DNA of 64,000 nucleotides. Origin: Nocardia vaccinii NBRC 15922. GTDB lineage: Bacteria; Actinomycetota; Actinomycetes; Mycobacteriales; Mycobacteriaceae. The stretch spans positions 23,768 through 87,767 of the forward strand of contig NZ_BDCC01000021.1 of assembly GCF_001613305.1 (NCBI RefSeq), in the 5' to 3' direction. The notes below the pieces were generated by a model. It ran no database searches. It saw only the letters and a program-made list of their open reading frames with translations, and was not told the DNA's origin. Of the stretch, positions 54,408 to 62,734 are shown in pieces. Position 1 is the first letter of the stretch. Each line of letters begins with the position of its first letter. The position numbers and the translations under genes were made by a program.

Positions 54408-55213
54408 TGAATCTTGTGCTGCTCCCCGCCGTCGATGTCGCCAATGGTGAGGCCGTTCGCCTGGTCCAAGGGGAGGCGGGCAGTGAAACGAGTTACGGAT
54501 CGCCGCGCGAGGCCGCGCTGTCCTGGCAGCAGGCCGGGGCCGAATGGGTCCATCTGGTCGATCTGGACGCGGCCTTCGGGCGCGGCTCCAATCGCGATCT
54601 GATCGCCCAGGTTGTCGGTGAGCTCGATGTGAAGGTCGAACTGTCCGGCGGCATCCGTGACGACGAATCGCTGAAGGCGGTCCTGGCGACCGGATGCGCC
54701 CGGGTGAATCTGGGCACCGCCGCGCTGGAGGATCCGGCATGGGCCGCCCGCGCGATCGGCGAATACGGCGACCGGATCGCCGTCGGCCTGGATGTGCGGC
54801 TGACCGAGGGCGAATACCGGCTGCGCGGGCGCGGCTGGGTCAGCGACGGCGGCGATCTGTGGGAGGTACTCGAACGGCTCGAGCGGGACGGGTGCACGCG
54901 CTACGTCGTCACCGACGTCACCAAGGACGGCACCCTCACCGGACCGAATCTGGATCTGCTGCGCGAGGTTTGCCAGGCCACCGATGCGCCGGTGATCGCC
55001 TCCGGTGGCGTGTCCACCCTGGACGATCTGCGTGCTATCGCCGGCCTGGTCACCGAGGGGGTCGAGGGCGCGATCGTCGGAAAAGCCTTGTACGCCGGGC
55101 GATTCACCCTGCCCGAGGCGTTGCACGCGGTGCACGGCGCGAGCGGTCCGGGTTCGGAGGCGGTAACGGAGCGTCACCACGTAGGCCGCACGAGCACGCC
55201 CGATGGACACTGA
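54407..55213 (+). CDS. priA: ProFAR isomerase HisA/PriA, probably also TrpF activity
   Basis: Amadori isomerase of histidine synthesis; in actinobacteria the enzyme usually also isomerises phosphoribosylanthranilate for tryptophan. 268 residues from GTG 54407. LLPAVDVANGEAVRLVQGEAGSE, VELSGGIRDDESL, TDVTKDGTLTGPNLDLL and ASGGVSTLDDL are present. No trpF gene accompanies trpE/trpC/trpB in this window, consistent with the dual role. The gene end overlaps the start of impA by 11 bp. Confidence 0.94.
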   Translation: MNLVLLPAVDVANGEAVRLVQGEAGSETSYGSPREAALSWQQAGAEWVHLVDLDAAFGRGSNRDLIAQVVGELDVKVELSGGIRDDESLKAVLATGCARVNLGTAALEDPAWAARAIGEYGDRIAVGLDVRLTEGEYRLRGRGWVSDGGDLWEVLERLERDGCTRYVVTDVTKDGTLTGPNLDLLREVCQATDAPVIASGGVSTLDDLRAIAGLVTEGVEGAIVGKALYAGRFTLPEALHAVHGASGPGSEAVTERHHVGRTSTPDGH

Positions 55214-56042
55214 GGTGGTAACCGCTCAACCGGACCGCCAGGCGCTGCTCGCCACCGCGAGCGAGATATTGGATTCGGCCGCACCGCGTTTCGTCCAGGG
55301 GCTCGGCGCACCGAGCGCGGTCGAGAAGGGGCGCGGCGATTTCGCCACCGCGCTGGATCTGGAACTCGAGCGGACGCTGTCCGACGCACTGCTCGAGCGC
55401 ACCGGAATCGGTGTGCACGGTGAGGAATTCGGCGGCCCCTCACTCGAATCGGGTACCGCGTGGGTGCTGGACCCGATCGACGGGACGTTCAATTACTCCG
55501 CGGGGCATCCGCTCTCGGGCATCCTGCTGTCGCTGGTGCACGAGGGGACGCCGGTGCTCGGCCTGACCTGGCTGCCGCTACTGGGCCGCCGCTATGCCGC
55601 CGCGATCGACGGCCCACTACTGCTGGACGGAAAACCGATGCCCCCCTTGGCATCCGGGACCCTCGCCGAATCGATGATCGGTTTCGGCGCGTTCAACGTG
55701 GACTCGCGGGGGCGCATTCCGGGCCGATTCCGCTTCGACCTGCTGGGTGCGCTGAGCCGGTTGTCCGGCCGGGTGCGCATGCACGGCTCCACCGGAATCG
55801 ATCTGGCCTTCACCGCATCCGGGGTACTGGGCGGCGCCGTCGTATTCGGACATCATCCGTGGGACAACGCCGCCGGGGTCGCACTGGTGCGTGCCGCGGG
55901 GGGAGTGGTGACCGACCTGCGCGGCCAGGCGTGGACCCTCACCTCGCGGTCGGTGCTCGCGGCCGCGCCGGGGGTGCACGAGGAATTGCTGGAGATGATC
56001 AATACCGCGGTCGACGAGGCCGCCGGGGAGGCGAACCGATGA
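55203..56042 (+). CDS. impA: inositol monophosphatase family protein
   Basis: 279 residues from ATG 55203. Metal-site motifs: GEEFGG (Glu), WVLDPIDGTFNYSAGHP (Asp-x-Ile-Asp-Gly-Thr) and HPWDNAAGVALVRAAGG (Asp). M. tuberculosis has the homologue impA at this place. It hydrolyses inositol phosphate, and some relatives act as histidinol-phosphate phosphatase; that step has no other candidate in the cluster, so a role in histidine synthesis is an attractive inference. Confidence 0.9.
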   Translation: MDTEVVTAQPDRQALLATASEILDSAAPRFVQGLGAPSAVEKGRGDFATALDLELERTLSDALLERTGIGVHGEEFGGPSLESGTAWVLDPIDGTFNYSAGHPLSGILLSLVHEGTPVLGLTWLPLLGRRYAAAIDGPLLLDGKPMPPLASGTLAESMIGFGAFNVDSRGRIPGRFRFDLLGALSRLSGRVRMHGSTGIDLAFTASGVLGGAVVFGHHPWDNAAGVALVRAAGGVVTDLRGQAWTLTSRSVLAAAPGVHEELLEMINTAVDEAAGEANR

Positions 56043-56812
56043 CGCTGGCCGTACGAGTGATTCCGTGCCTGGATGTCGACGCCGGACGCGTCGTGAAGGG
56101 CGTGAACTTCGAGAACCTGCGCGACGCGGGCGATCCCGTGGAACTGGCCGCCGCCTATGACGCCCAGGGCGCGGACGAGCTGACCTTCCTGGACGTCACC
56201 GCCTCCACCGGCGATCGCGGCACCATGATCGATGTGGTGACCCGCACCGCCGAGCAGATCTTCATCCCGCTCACCGTGGGTGGCGGTGTGCGCACCGTCG
56301 ACGATGTGGATCGGCTGCTGCGCGCCGGCGCGGACAAGGTGTCGGTGAACACCGCCGCCATCGCCAATCCGGAGATCCTGCGGCAGATGTCCGAGCGGTT
56401 CGGCTCGCAGTGCATCGTGCTGTCGGTGGATGCCCGGACGGTGCCCGAAGGCACCGAACCCACCCCCTCGGGCTGGGAGGTCACCACGCACGGGGGTAAG
56501 CGCGGCACCGGGATCGACGCGGTCGAGTGGGCCGTGCGCGGCGCCGAACTGGGTGTCGGGGAGATCCTGCTGAATTCGATGGACGCCGACGGCACCAAGG
56601 CGGGTTTCGATCTGCGGATGCTGCGGGCGGTGCGTGCCGCGGTCTCGGTTCCGGTCATCGCCAGCGGCGGTGCGGGCAAGGTGGCGGATTTCGCGCCTGC
56701 GGTGCGGGCCGGCGCCGATGCGGTATTGGCCGCGAGCGTATTCCACTTCGGCGATCTCACCATCGGACAGGTCAAGGACGCCATGCGCGGCGAGGGCATC
56801 ACCGTCCGCTAG
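56039..56812 (+). CDS. hisF: imidazole glycerol phosphate synthase, cyclase subunit
   Basis: 257 residues; ATG overlaps the impA stop. The TIM barrel carries VIPCLDVDAGRVVKGVNF with the catalytic Asp, LTVGGGVRTVDD, VLSVDARTV with the second Asp, and VIASGGAGKVADF. It uses ammonia from HisH to close the imidazole ring, giving IGP and AICAR. Confidence 0.97.
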   Translation: MTLAVRVIPCLDVDAGRVVKGVNFENLRDAGDPVELAAAYDAQGADELTFLDVTASTGDRGTMIDVVTRTAEQIFIPLTVGGGVRTVDDVDRLLRAGADKVSVNTAAIANPEILRQMSERFGSQCIVLSVDARTVPEGTEPTPSGWEVTTHGGKRGTGIDAVEWAVRGAELGVGEILLNSMDADGTKAGFDLRMLRAVRAAVSVPVIASGGAGKVADFAPAVRAGADAVLAASVFHFGDLTIGQVKDAMRGEGITVR

Positions 56813-56822
56813 CGTGGTGAGT

Positions 56823-57170
56823 GTGAGTCTGGATCCCGCCATCGCCGCCCGCCTCAAACGCAACGAGGCCGGACTGGTCGCCGCCGTCGCGCAGGAGCGG
56901 GGCAGTGGCGATGTGCTGATGCTGGCGTGGATGGACGACGAGGCCCTGGCCCGCACTCTTGCGACCCGCAAGGCCACCTACTATTCGCGCTCGCGTCAGC
57001 AGTACTGGGTCAAGGGCGAGACCTCCGGGCACACCCAGTACGTACACGAGGTGCGTCTGGACTGCGATGGTGACACCGTGCTGCTGATCGTCGATCAGGA
57101 GGGCGCGGCCTGCCACACCGGTACGCACACCTGCTGGGACTCGGACGTCCTGCTCAGCGATCAGAGCTGA
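56823..57170 (+). CDS. hisI: phosphoribosyl-AMP cyclohydrolase
   Basis: 115 residues from GTG 56823 (other in-frame GTGs at 56814 and 56817). The chosen start gives SLDPAIAARLKRNEAG, matching the N-terminus I recall for the mycobacterial protein. ATYYSRSRQQYWVKGETSG and the metal-binding DCDGDTVLLIVDQEGAACHTGTHTC are diagnostic. The protein has no HisE (pyrophosphohydrolase) domain; hisE must be elsewhere. Confidence 0.95.
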   Translation: MSLDPAIAARLKRNEAGLVAAVAQERGSGDVLMLAWMDDEALARTLATRKATYYSRSRQQYWVKGETSGHTQYVHEVRLDCDGDTVLLIVDQEGAACHTGTHTCWDSDVLLSDQS

Positions 57171-57203
57171 GCCGGTCCCAGGCTCGTCCGGGCGAAGCGA
57201 GTC

Positions 57204-57722
57204 TCACTCCGGGGCGGGTTCGCTGTGCTCGACCGCCGACGGGCGTCCGTTGGTTCGCCCGAGCCCGCGGGTGAGCCCCTTCTCTAGTTGCGCGACCATG
57301 GCCTCGCCGAGTTCCGCGAGCTGTTCGGTCTGCTGCTCGTCGAGTCCGTCCAGGACCAGTCCGCGTACGGCCTCCAGATAGCCGGGGGTGGCCTGCTGCA
57401 CCTTCAGATATCCGGTTTCGGTGAGTACCGCGTCCGCGCCCCGACGACCCGTGGAAGTCTCCCGCTCGGCCCAGCCGAGCCGCTCCAATTTGGTCACCAC
57501 ATGGGACAGGCGAGATAGCGAGGCGTTTGCCCGTGAGGCCAGTTCGCTGAGCTGAAGTCGGCGTTCGGGTTCGGCGGCCAGTAGCTCGAGGACGAAGTAC
57601 TCGAAGTGGGTGACGCCCGATTCGCGCTGCATCTGCGTATCCATGGCGGCGGGCAGCCGGGTTGTGAGCGCGACCAGAATTCGCCACGCTCGCTGTTCGG
57701 TGGGGTTCAGCCACTTCGTCAC
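57204..57722 (-). CDS. MarR-family transcriptional regulator
   Basis: 172 residues from GTG 57722. The winged helix covers about 37-115 (EYFVLELLAAEPERRLQLSELASRANASLSRLSHVVTKLERLGW) followed by TSTGRRGADAVLTETGY. A GGTTAGCGAAAC element upstream at about 57757-57768 is only weakly symmetric. Target genes are not evident. Confidence 0.88.
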   Translation of the reverse strand: MTKWLNPTEQRAWRILVALTTRLPAAMDTQMQRESGVTHFEYFVLELLAAEPERRLQLSELASRANASLSRLSHVVTKLERLGWAERETSTGRRGADAVLTETGYLKVQQATPGYLEAVRGLVLDGLDEQQTEQLAELGEAMVAQLEKGLTRGLGRTNGRPSAVEHSEPAPE

Positions 57723-57867
57723 TTCGAGCCTTTCTTGCAGCCAAGTGACGTGATCTGGTTAGCGAAACTGGTTGGTCTTGAACGGTCAATCCACGGTCAC
57801 CTGCAGACTCGTAGTTTGCCATGATTTCGCTCGATGGTCACGAGTGTTGTGAATGACGTGACATCTC

Positions 57868-58446
57868 TCACCCGTTGCGCTCCACGTCGGCGGGCTGGGC
57901 CGGGGGTGGCGGTGAGCTGGGAGTCTTGCGATGCCGCCCGGCGCGGCGCGTGCGCCAGCGCCCGCGCATCCGCAGGAACAACGCGAGAAGGAACAGGATC
58001 GCGGCGACGATGGCGCCGATCAATGTAGCGCCTCGAAAACCCGGCGCCTGGACGTCCAGCACGCGCTCCCCGGCATGGGCCGCGCCGCTGCCGCCCCAGA
58101 CGATGGTGAGCGTCATCAGATTGGGCAGTGCCACCACGAGTGCCAGCACGGCCGCACATCCGGCCATGAACCGCCCGCCCTTGCGCCGCCAGACCGCGAC
58201 GGCGGCCATCAGCAGGAACAGCGGGATCGCCGTACAGAAGAAGCCCAGCCCCAGCCCGGACCAGATGCCCTTGGCGAAACTGCCGTGCCCGGACATGCTC
58301 GCGATGCGCTGCGCCCACCAGCGCGGAATGAATGAGGCCAGAATGAAATAGGCCGCGACCAGCGCCACGATCACGGCGGCAATGCCGATGATCCGATTTC
58401 GCCACGTGTTGGTGCTGGATGATTGCTCCGCACTTTGCGAGGTCAT
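57868..58446 (-). CDS. membrane protein, four transmembrane segments
   Basis: 192 residues. Hydrophobic segments at about 17-40 (IIGIAAVIVALVAAYFILASF), 63-85, 93-115 and 137-158, with an extracytoplasmic loop after the first containing PRWWAQRIASMSGHGSFAKG and a Pro-rich basic tail. Conserved in related actinomycetes near the his/trp region as far as I recall; function unknown. Confidence 0.75.
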   Translation of the reverse strand: MTSQSAEQSSSTNTWRNRIIGIAAVIVALVAAYFILASFIPRWWAQRIASMSGHGSFAKGIWSGLGLGFFCTAIPLFLLMAAVAVWRRKGGRFMAGCAAVLALVVALPNLMTLTIVWGGSGAAHAGERVLDVQAPGFRGATLIGAIVAAILFLLALFLRMRGRWRTRRAGRHRKTPSSPPPPAQPADVERNG

Positions 58447-58511
58447 ATGACCAGCGTAGGTGGAATTTGCCGAAGTACCGGGCGCGGCACACGCCCGGTA
58501 CGAAAAGCCGG

Positions 58512-58820
58512 TCAGACTCCGAGCAGCGTGGCCACTTCCGGATTCTTGATCTGCATGACGTCCAGGATGCCGTGCGCCTTCAGGAACGGCCTGAGTTCCT
58601 TGATGCGATCGGCGTGCTCGGCGTATTCGTCCGGGAATTTGCGACGGTCCAGGCTCTCCAGAGCCTTGGCGTAGGTGACGAAGGAAGCCAGGGCGTCGGA
58701 CCGGGTACCGCCGGTCTGCGGGCTGCGCGGCATCGTCCGAGGCGCCTGGCCGGGCATTGCGCCCAGCGGCTGCGACGGGTACCGGGGGGCCTCCGGTGCG
58801 ATCGGTTGCGAGGGGTACAT
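58512..58820 (-). CDS. small conserved hypothetical protein
   Basis: 102 residues from ATG 58820. The first 40 residues are Pro-rich (two PSQP repeats); the rest is an acidic/basic helical domain (LASFVTYAKALESLDRRKFPDEYAEHADRIKELRPFLKAHG). A ribosome-site candidate, GCGGAG, is rather far upstream (about 12 bp). A longer frame exists but is not supported. Function unknown. Confidence 0.6.
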   Translation of the reverse strand: MYPSQPIAPEAPRYPSQPLGAMPGQAPRTMPRSPQTGGTRSDALASFVTYAKALESLDRRKFPDEYAEHADRIKELRPFLKAHGILDVMQIKNPEVATLLGV

Positions 58821-59217
58821 CGGTCTACGAACTCCGCTCTGTCTCGTGTGCCCTGCCGCGCAGCGCTGATCAGGCTCGCGCATCGCGCAGGGCATGAAAT
58901 ATCCGCTTGGTCTAGCTGCTGGTGGAACGGGGCCGGGAGCCTCTCGGCATCGATCGCCGATCGGCCCGGTCCGGTAGAGCATTTCCTGGAACTCGGTGCT
59001 GCCCAGGGTTCGACTGCGTCCGATGGCCCGCCCGGAAGAGCTCGGCGAGCGGACTTCGTGGGGTGCGGGTTCGGCGCATCCGCCGCCGATGACCTCGTTC
59101 GGCCGCGAACGGCGTTCGTAAGGGTAACGCCCGGGACGCCCGCGTAGGGTGCGAACCGGGCAGTCCGCACATGGGCCGCGGGAATCTCGGTTGCCCGTCC
59201 CTGAAATGATGGACGGT
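58821..59217. other. divergent region upstream of trpE
   Basis: About 400 bp between the small hypothetical gene (minus) and trpE (plus). A search by eye for a Trp-rich leader peptide found none: the best short frame contains a single Trp codon. No operator was recognised. Confidence 0.4.
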
Positions 59218-60777
59218 ATGCACGGCGCAACCGATCGTCCGGGGACATCGACCACCACCACCCGCGAACACTTCCGTGCGCTCGCGGCCGAGCACCGTGT
59301 GGTACCGGTGACTCGAAAGGTGCTGGCGGACTCGGAGACTCCGCTCTCGGCCTACCGCAAGCTGGCCGGCGACCGGGCGGGCACCTTCCTGCTCGAGTCC
59401 GCCGAGAACGGGAGATCATGGTCGCGATGGTCCTTCATCGGCGCCGGCAGTCCGGCCGCGCTGACGGTCGTGGACGGCGAGGCGGCGTGGTACGGCGCGA
59501 CCCCCGCCGACGCCCCGTCCGGCGGTGATCCGCTGCGCGCCCTGCGGGACACGCTCGAGCTGCTGCGCACCGAACGGTTCCCGGATCTGCCGCCGCTGAC
59601 CGGCGGGTTGGTCGGCTACCTCGGCTATGACATCGTGCGCCGGCTGGAGCGGCTGCCCTCGCTGGCTACCGACGATCTGCACGTTCCGGAGATGGTGATG
59701 TTGCTGGCCACCGACCTGGCGGCCTTCGACCACCACGAGGGCGCGATCACCCTGATCGCCAACGCGGTCAACTGGAACGGCACCGACGAGCGCGTCGACG
59801 AGGCGTACGACGACGCGGTCGCCCGGCTGGACCGGATGACCGTCGCCCTGGCCGAACCGGCCGAATCCACGGTCTCGGTGTTCGACCGTCCGGAACCGGA
59901 GTTCCGGCGTCAGCGCAGCAGCGCGGAACATCATGCCGGCGTGCGGCGGCTGGTCAAGGAGATCGAGGCCGGCGAGGCGTTCCAGGTGGTGCTCTCGCAG
60001 CGGTTCGAGATGGACTACGACGGCAAACCGCTGGATCTGTACCGGATGCTGCGGGCATCGAATCCGAGCCCGTATATGTATCTGATGCACGTTCCGGACG
60101 CTTCGGGTGAGACCGCGTTCACGATCGTGGGGTCGAGCCCGGAAGCGCTGGTGACCGTCAAGGACGGTGTCGCGACCACCCACCCGATCGCGGGCACCCG
60201 GTGGCGCGGGGCCACCACCGAGGAGGATCTGCTGCTCGAGAAGGATCTGCTGGCCGACGAGAAGGAGAATGCGGAGCATCTCATGCTCGTCGACCTCGGT
60301 CGCAACGATCTGGGCCGGGTGTGCCGCCCCGGGACGGTCCGCGTCACCGATTATCGCCACGTCGAGCGGTACAGCCACGTGATGCATCTGGTCTCCACCG
60401 TCTCCGCGCAGCTGGCCGAGGGCCGTATCGCCCTGGACGCGGTGCAGGCGTGTTTCCCGGCGGGCACGCTGTCCGGTGCGCCCAAGGTGCGGGCGATGGA
60501 GTTGATCGAGGAGTTGGAGCCGACGCGTCGCGGGGTGTACGCCGGCGTGGTGGGATATCTCGACTTCGCCGGTGACGCCGATACCGCGATCGCCATCCGC
60601 ACCGCGGTGCTCAAGGACGGCATCGCCTATGTGCAGGCAGGCGGTGGCATCGTCGCCGACTCCGAACCCGAATACGAGGACACCGAGTCCCGCAACAAGG
60701 CGATGGCGGTGCTCAAGGCCGTCGCGGCCGCCCGCACGGTCCGCGCCTTCGCCCCGGAACAGGGCACGGCGAGCTGA
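59218..60777 (+). CDS. trpE: anthranilate synthase component I
   Basis: First committed step to tryptophan (chorismate to anthranilate, with a TrpG-type glutaminase encoded elsewhere). 519 residues from ATG 59218; ATGs at 59206 and 59209 are alternatives, and none has a strong ribosome site. The feedback-binding motif LLESAENG is near residue 60; THPIAGTRWRGAT, LVDLGRNDLGRVC, FPAGTLSGAPKVRAMELIEELEP and IRTAVLKDGIAYVQAGGGIV mark the chorismate-binding core. Confidence 0.95.
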   Translation: MHGATDRPGTSTTTTREHFRALAAEHRVVPVTRKVLADSETPLSAYRKLAGDRAGTFLLESAENGRSWSRWSFIGAGSPAALTVVDGEAAWYGATPADAPSGGDPLRALRDTLELLRTERFPDLPPLTGGLVGYLGYDIVRRLERLPSLATDDLHVPEMVMLLATDLAAFDHHEGAITLIANAVNWNGTDERVDEAYDDAVARLDRMTVALAEPAESTVSVFDRPEPEFRRQRSSAEHHAGVRRLVKEIEAGEAFQVVLSQRFEMDYDGKPLDLYRMLRASNPSPYMYLMHVPDASGETAFTIVGSSPEALVTVKDGVATTHPIAGTRWRGATTEEDLLLEKDLLADEKENAEHLMLVDLGRNDLGRVCRPGTVRVTDYRHVERYSHVMHLVSTVSAQLAEGRIALDAVQACFPAGTLSGAPKVRAMELIEELEPTRRGVYAGVVGYLDFAGDADTAIAIRTAVLKDGIAYVQAGGGIVADSEPEYEDTESRNKAMAVLKAVAAARTVRAFAPEQGTAS

Positions 60778-60778
60778 G

Positions 60779-61762
60779 ATGAGTTCCGCGGAATCCGAAC
60801 CGGCCCAGTCGAATTCGGCCCCCGAAAACTCCGCGTCGGCGTCCGGCGCGGACGCCGATGCGGCGCAGGCGCGGTCCGACGCCCAGCAGGCGCGAGCGGA
60901 GGCGGCCGAGGCGCGAGCGGACTCCGCGCAGGCCCGTGCGGACGGCGTGCGCTCCGGGGCCGGCGAGACCCGCGTCGAGCCGGCCCCGTCCGGCGCCGAG
61001 CGCGCCGACCGTTCGGCTGACGACGCTCCCTGGCAGCCGCAGGCACCCGGGCGGCGGAAGAATCCGATCGGGCCGGTGGTGTTGCTGGTGTCGGCGGCGG
61101 CGGCGCTGTGGGCCGCGTCGCGGATGACGTGGGTGACGATCGTGTCCTCCGACGGGCTCACCGATCCGGCCACCCATCGGCTCGACGGCGGCGTGTGGTT
61201 CGGCGCGCTGACCCCGGTGGCGCTCGTGTTGCTGGCCGGTGTGGCGGCCGTCTTCGCGACCCGCGGTTGGCTGCGGCGACTGGTCGGGGTCGTGGTCGCC
61301 CTGCTGGCCGCGGTGGCCGCGGTGCCCGGTTTCGCCTTGCTGACCCAGCACGGGAGAACGGCCGAACGCGCCGCCACGCTGGCTCAGCTACCGGCCCGCG
61401 CGCACGTCGATCACGTCACCACCGCGGCATTTCCCGCGGCGCTGAGCCTGATCGGTGCGGTGCTGGCCTTCGCCGCTGGGGTGCTGCTCGCGCGGATGCC
61501 TGAGGCCACGGCGAAGATGTCCGGCAAGTACGACAATCCGGTGTTCCGGCGAGCGGCCGCGGCCGAGCAGGTCGCCCGGCAGCGCGGCGTCGGCGCGGAC
61601 TCCGCGTCCGCAACTTCCGGGTACACCTCGGCCGGGGCGACGGAAACCGGCTCCGCACAAGCGGATTCCGCCTCGAACGAGCCCTTGTCCGAACGTGTGC
61701 TGTGGGACGCGCTGGACGCCGGCGCGGACCCCACCGACGACGGGGCCGAACGTGACCGGTGA
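60779..61762 (+). CDS. Trp biosynthesis-associated membrane protein (TIGR02234 type)
   Basis: 327 residues from ATG 60779, one base past the trpE stop. Residues 1-95 are disordered and rich in Ala, Asp and Glu with repeated ARADSAQARAD-like units that could form a coiled coil. Four transmembrane segments follow (about 99-115, 140-160, 166-186, 215-240). Mycobacterial Rv1610 lies at the same place between trpE and trpC. Its part in tryptophan metabolism is known only by association. Confidence 0.88.
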   Translation: MSSAESEPAQSNSAPENSASASGADADAAQARSDAQQARAEAAEARADSAQARADGVRSGAGETRVEPAPSGAERADRSADDAPWQPQAPGRRKNPIGPVVLLVSAAAALWAASRMTWVTIVSSDGLTDPATHRLDGGVWFGALTPVALVLLAGVAAVFATRGWLRRLVGVVVALLAAVAAVPGFALLTQHGRTAERAATLAQLPARAHVDHVTTAAFPAALSLIGAVLAFAAGVLLARMPEATAKMSGKYDNPVFRRAAAAEQVARQRGVGADSASATSGYTSAGATETGSAQADSASNEPLSERVLWDALDAGADPTDDGAERDR

Positions 61763-61823
61763 GTCATATCCGCCCAGGTGCGACGCGGAACACCCCGCCG
61801 TCGGCGTCGCGAACATAGCCATT

Positions 61824-61893
61824 TACTCTTTATCAAGTTCGGTGAGAGACAACGGCCTGGGGGGATTCTCAGGCATCAACTCCGTCTCCCCAG
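61824..61893 (+). promoter_or_regulatory. possible trpC promoter and leader hairpin
   Basis: TACTCT/TTTATC near 61824-61833 is AT-rich against the background and may be a -10. A 9-bp stem (61857-61865 with 61885-61893, one G-U pair, 19-base loop) ends just before the AAAGGA ribosome site of trpC. It could be an attenuator or modulate translation. Confidence 0.35.
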
Positions 61894-61909
61894 AAAGGAT
61901 TCGAGCCAG

Positions 61910-62734
61910 ATGACGGTACTCGACTCGATTCTCGACGGGGTCCGCGCGGATGTGGCCGCACGGGAAGCCCACCTGGATTTCCAGGCCGTCAAGAAGGCCG
62001 CCGCGGCGGCCCCGTCCCCGCGCAACGCGCTCGCCGCGTTGCATCAGGACGGTGTCGGAGTGATCGCCGAGGTGAAGCGGTCCAGCCCCTCCAGAGGTGA
62101 TCTGGCCGCCATCCCGGACCCCGCCAGCCTGGCCAAGTCGTACGAGGACGGTGGTGCGCGGATCATCAGCGTGCTCACCGAGGGCCGCCGGTTCAACGGC
62201 TCCCTGGACGACCTCGACGCGGTCCGCGCGGTCGTCGACCTGCCCATCCTGCGTAAGGATTTCGTCGTCGGCCCTTATCAGATCCATGAGGCGCGCGCGC
62301 ACGGCGCGGATGTGATCCTGCTGATCGTGGCCGCCCTGGAACAGGACGTGCTCTCCTCGCTCATCGATCGCACCGAATCGCTGGGGATGACCGCGCTGGT
62401 CGAGGTGCACACCGAGGAGGAGGCCGACCGCGCGCTCGAGGCGGGAGCCTCGGTGATCGGTGTGAACGCCCGCAATCTCAAGACGCTCGAGGTGGATCGC
62501 GACGTATTCGCGCGGATCGCGCCCGGTCTGCCCACCGAGGTGATCCGCATCGCGGAGTCCGGTGTCAACGGTACCGCCGATCTGCTGGCCTACGCCGGTG
62601 CGGGCGCGGATGCCGTCCTGGTCGGCGAGAGCCTGGTGACCAGCGGTGATCCGCGTGCGGCCGTATCCGAACTGGCGACCGCCGGAACCCACCCGTCGTG
62701 CCCGCGCCCGCTGCGCCGGGGTGCGGCGCGATGA
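61910..62734 (+). CDS. trpC: indole-3-glycerol-phosphate synthase
   Basis: 274 residues from ATG 61910. VIAEVKRSSPSRGDLA, ISVLTEGRRFNGSLDDL, LPILRKDFVVGPYQIHEA, VGVNARNLKTLEVD and RIAESGVNG are the TIM-barrel catalytic motifs. Closes the indole ring from CdRP. Monofunctional: no fused trpF. Overlaps trpB by ATGA. Confidence 0.96.
   Translation: MTVLDSILDGVRADVAAREAHLDFQAVKKAAAAAPSPRNALAALHQDGVGVIAEVKRSSPSRGDLAAIPDPASLAKSYEDGGARIISVLTEGRRFNGSLDDLDAVRAVVDLPILRKDFVVGPYQIHEARAHGADVILLIVAALEQDVLSSLIDRTESLGMTALVEVHTEEEADRALEAGASVIGVNARNLKTLEVDRDVFARIAPGLPTEVIRIAESGVNGTADLLAYAGAGADAVLVGESLVTSGDPRAAVSELATAGTHPSCPRPLRRGAAR

Noticed and set aside
58900..59217. Trp-codon leader peptide before trpE
   Set aside because: The short frames there contain at most one Trp codon and no paired attenuator stems were seen.
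59416..61377. 653-codon frame antisense to trpE and its membrane neighbour
   Set aside because: Overlaps two clear genes and lacks domains.
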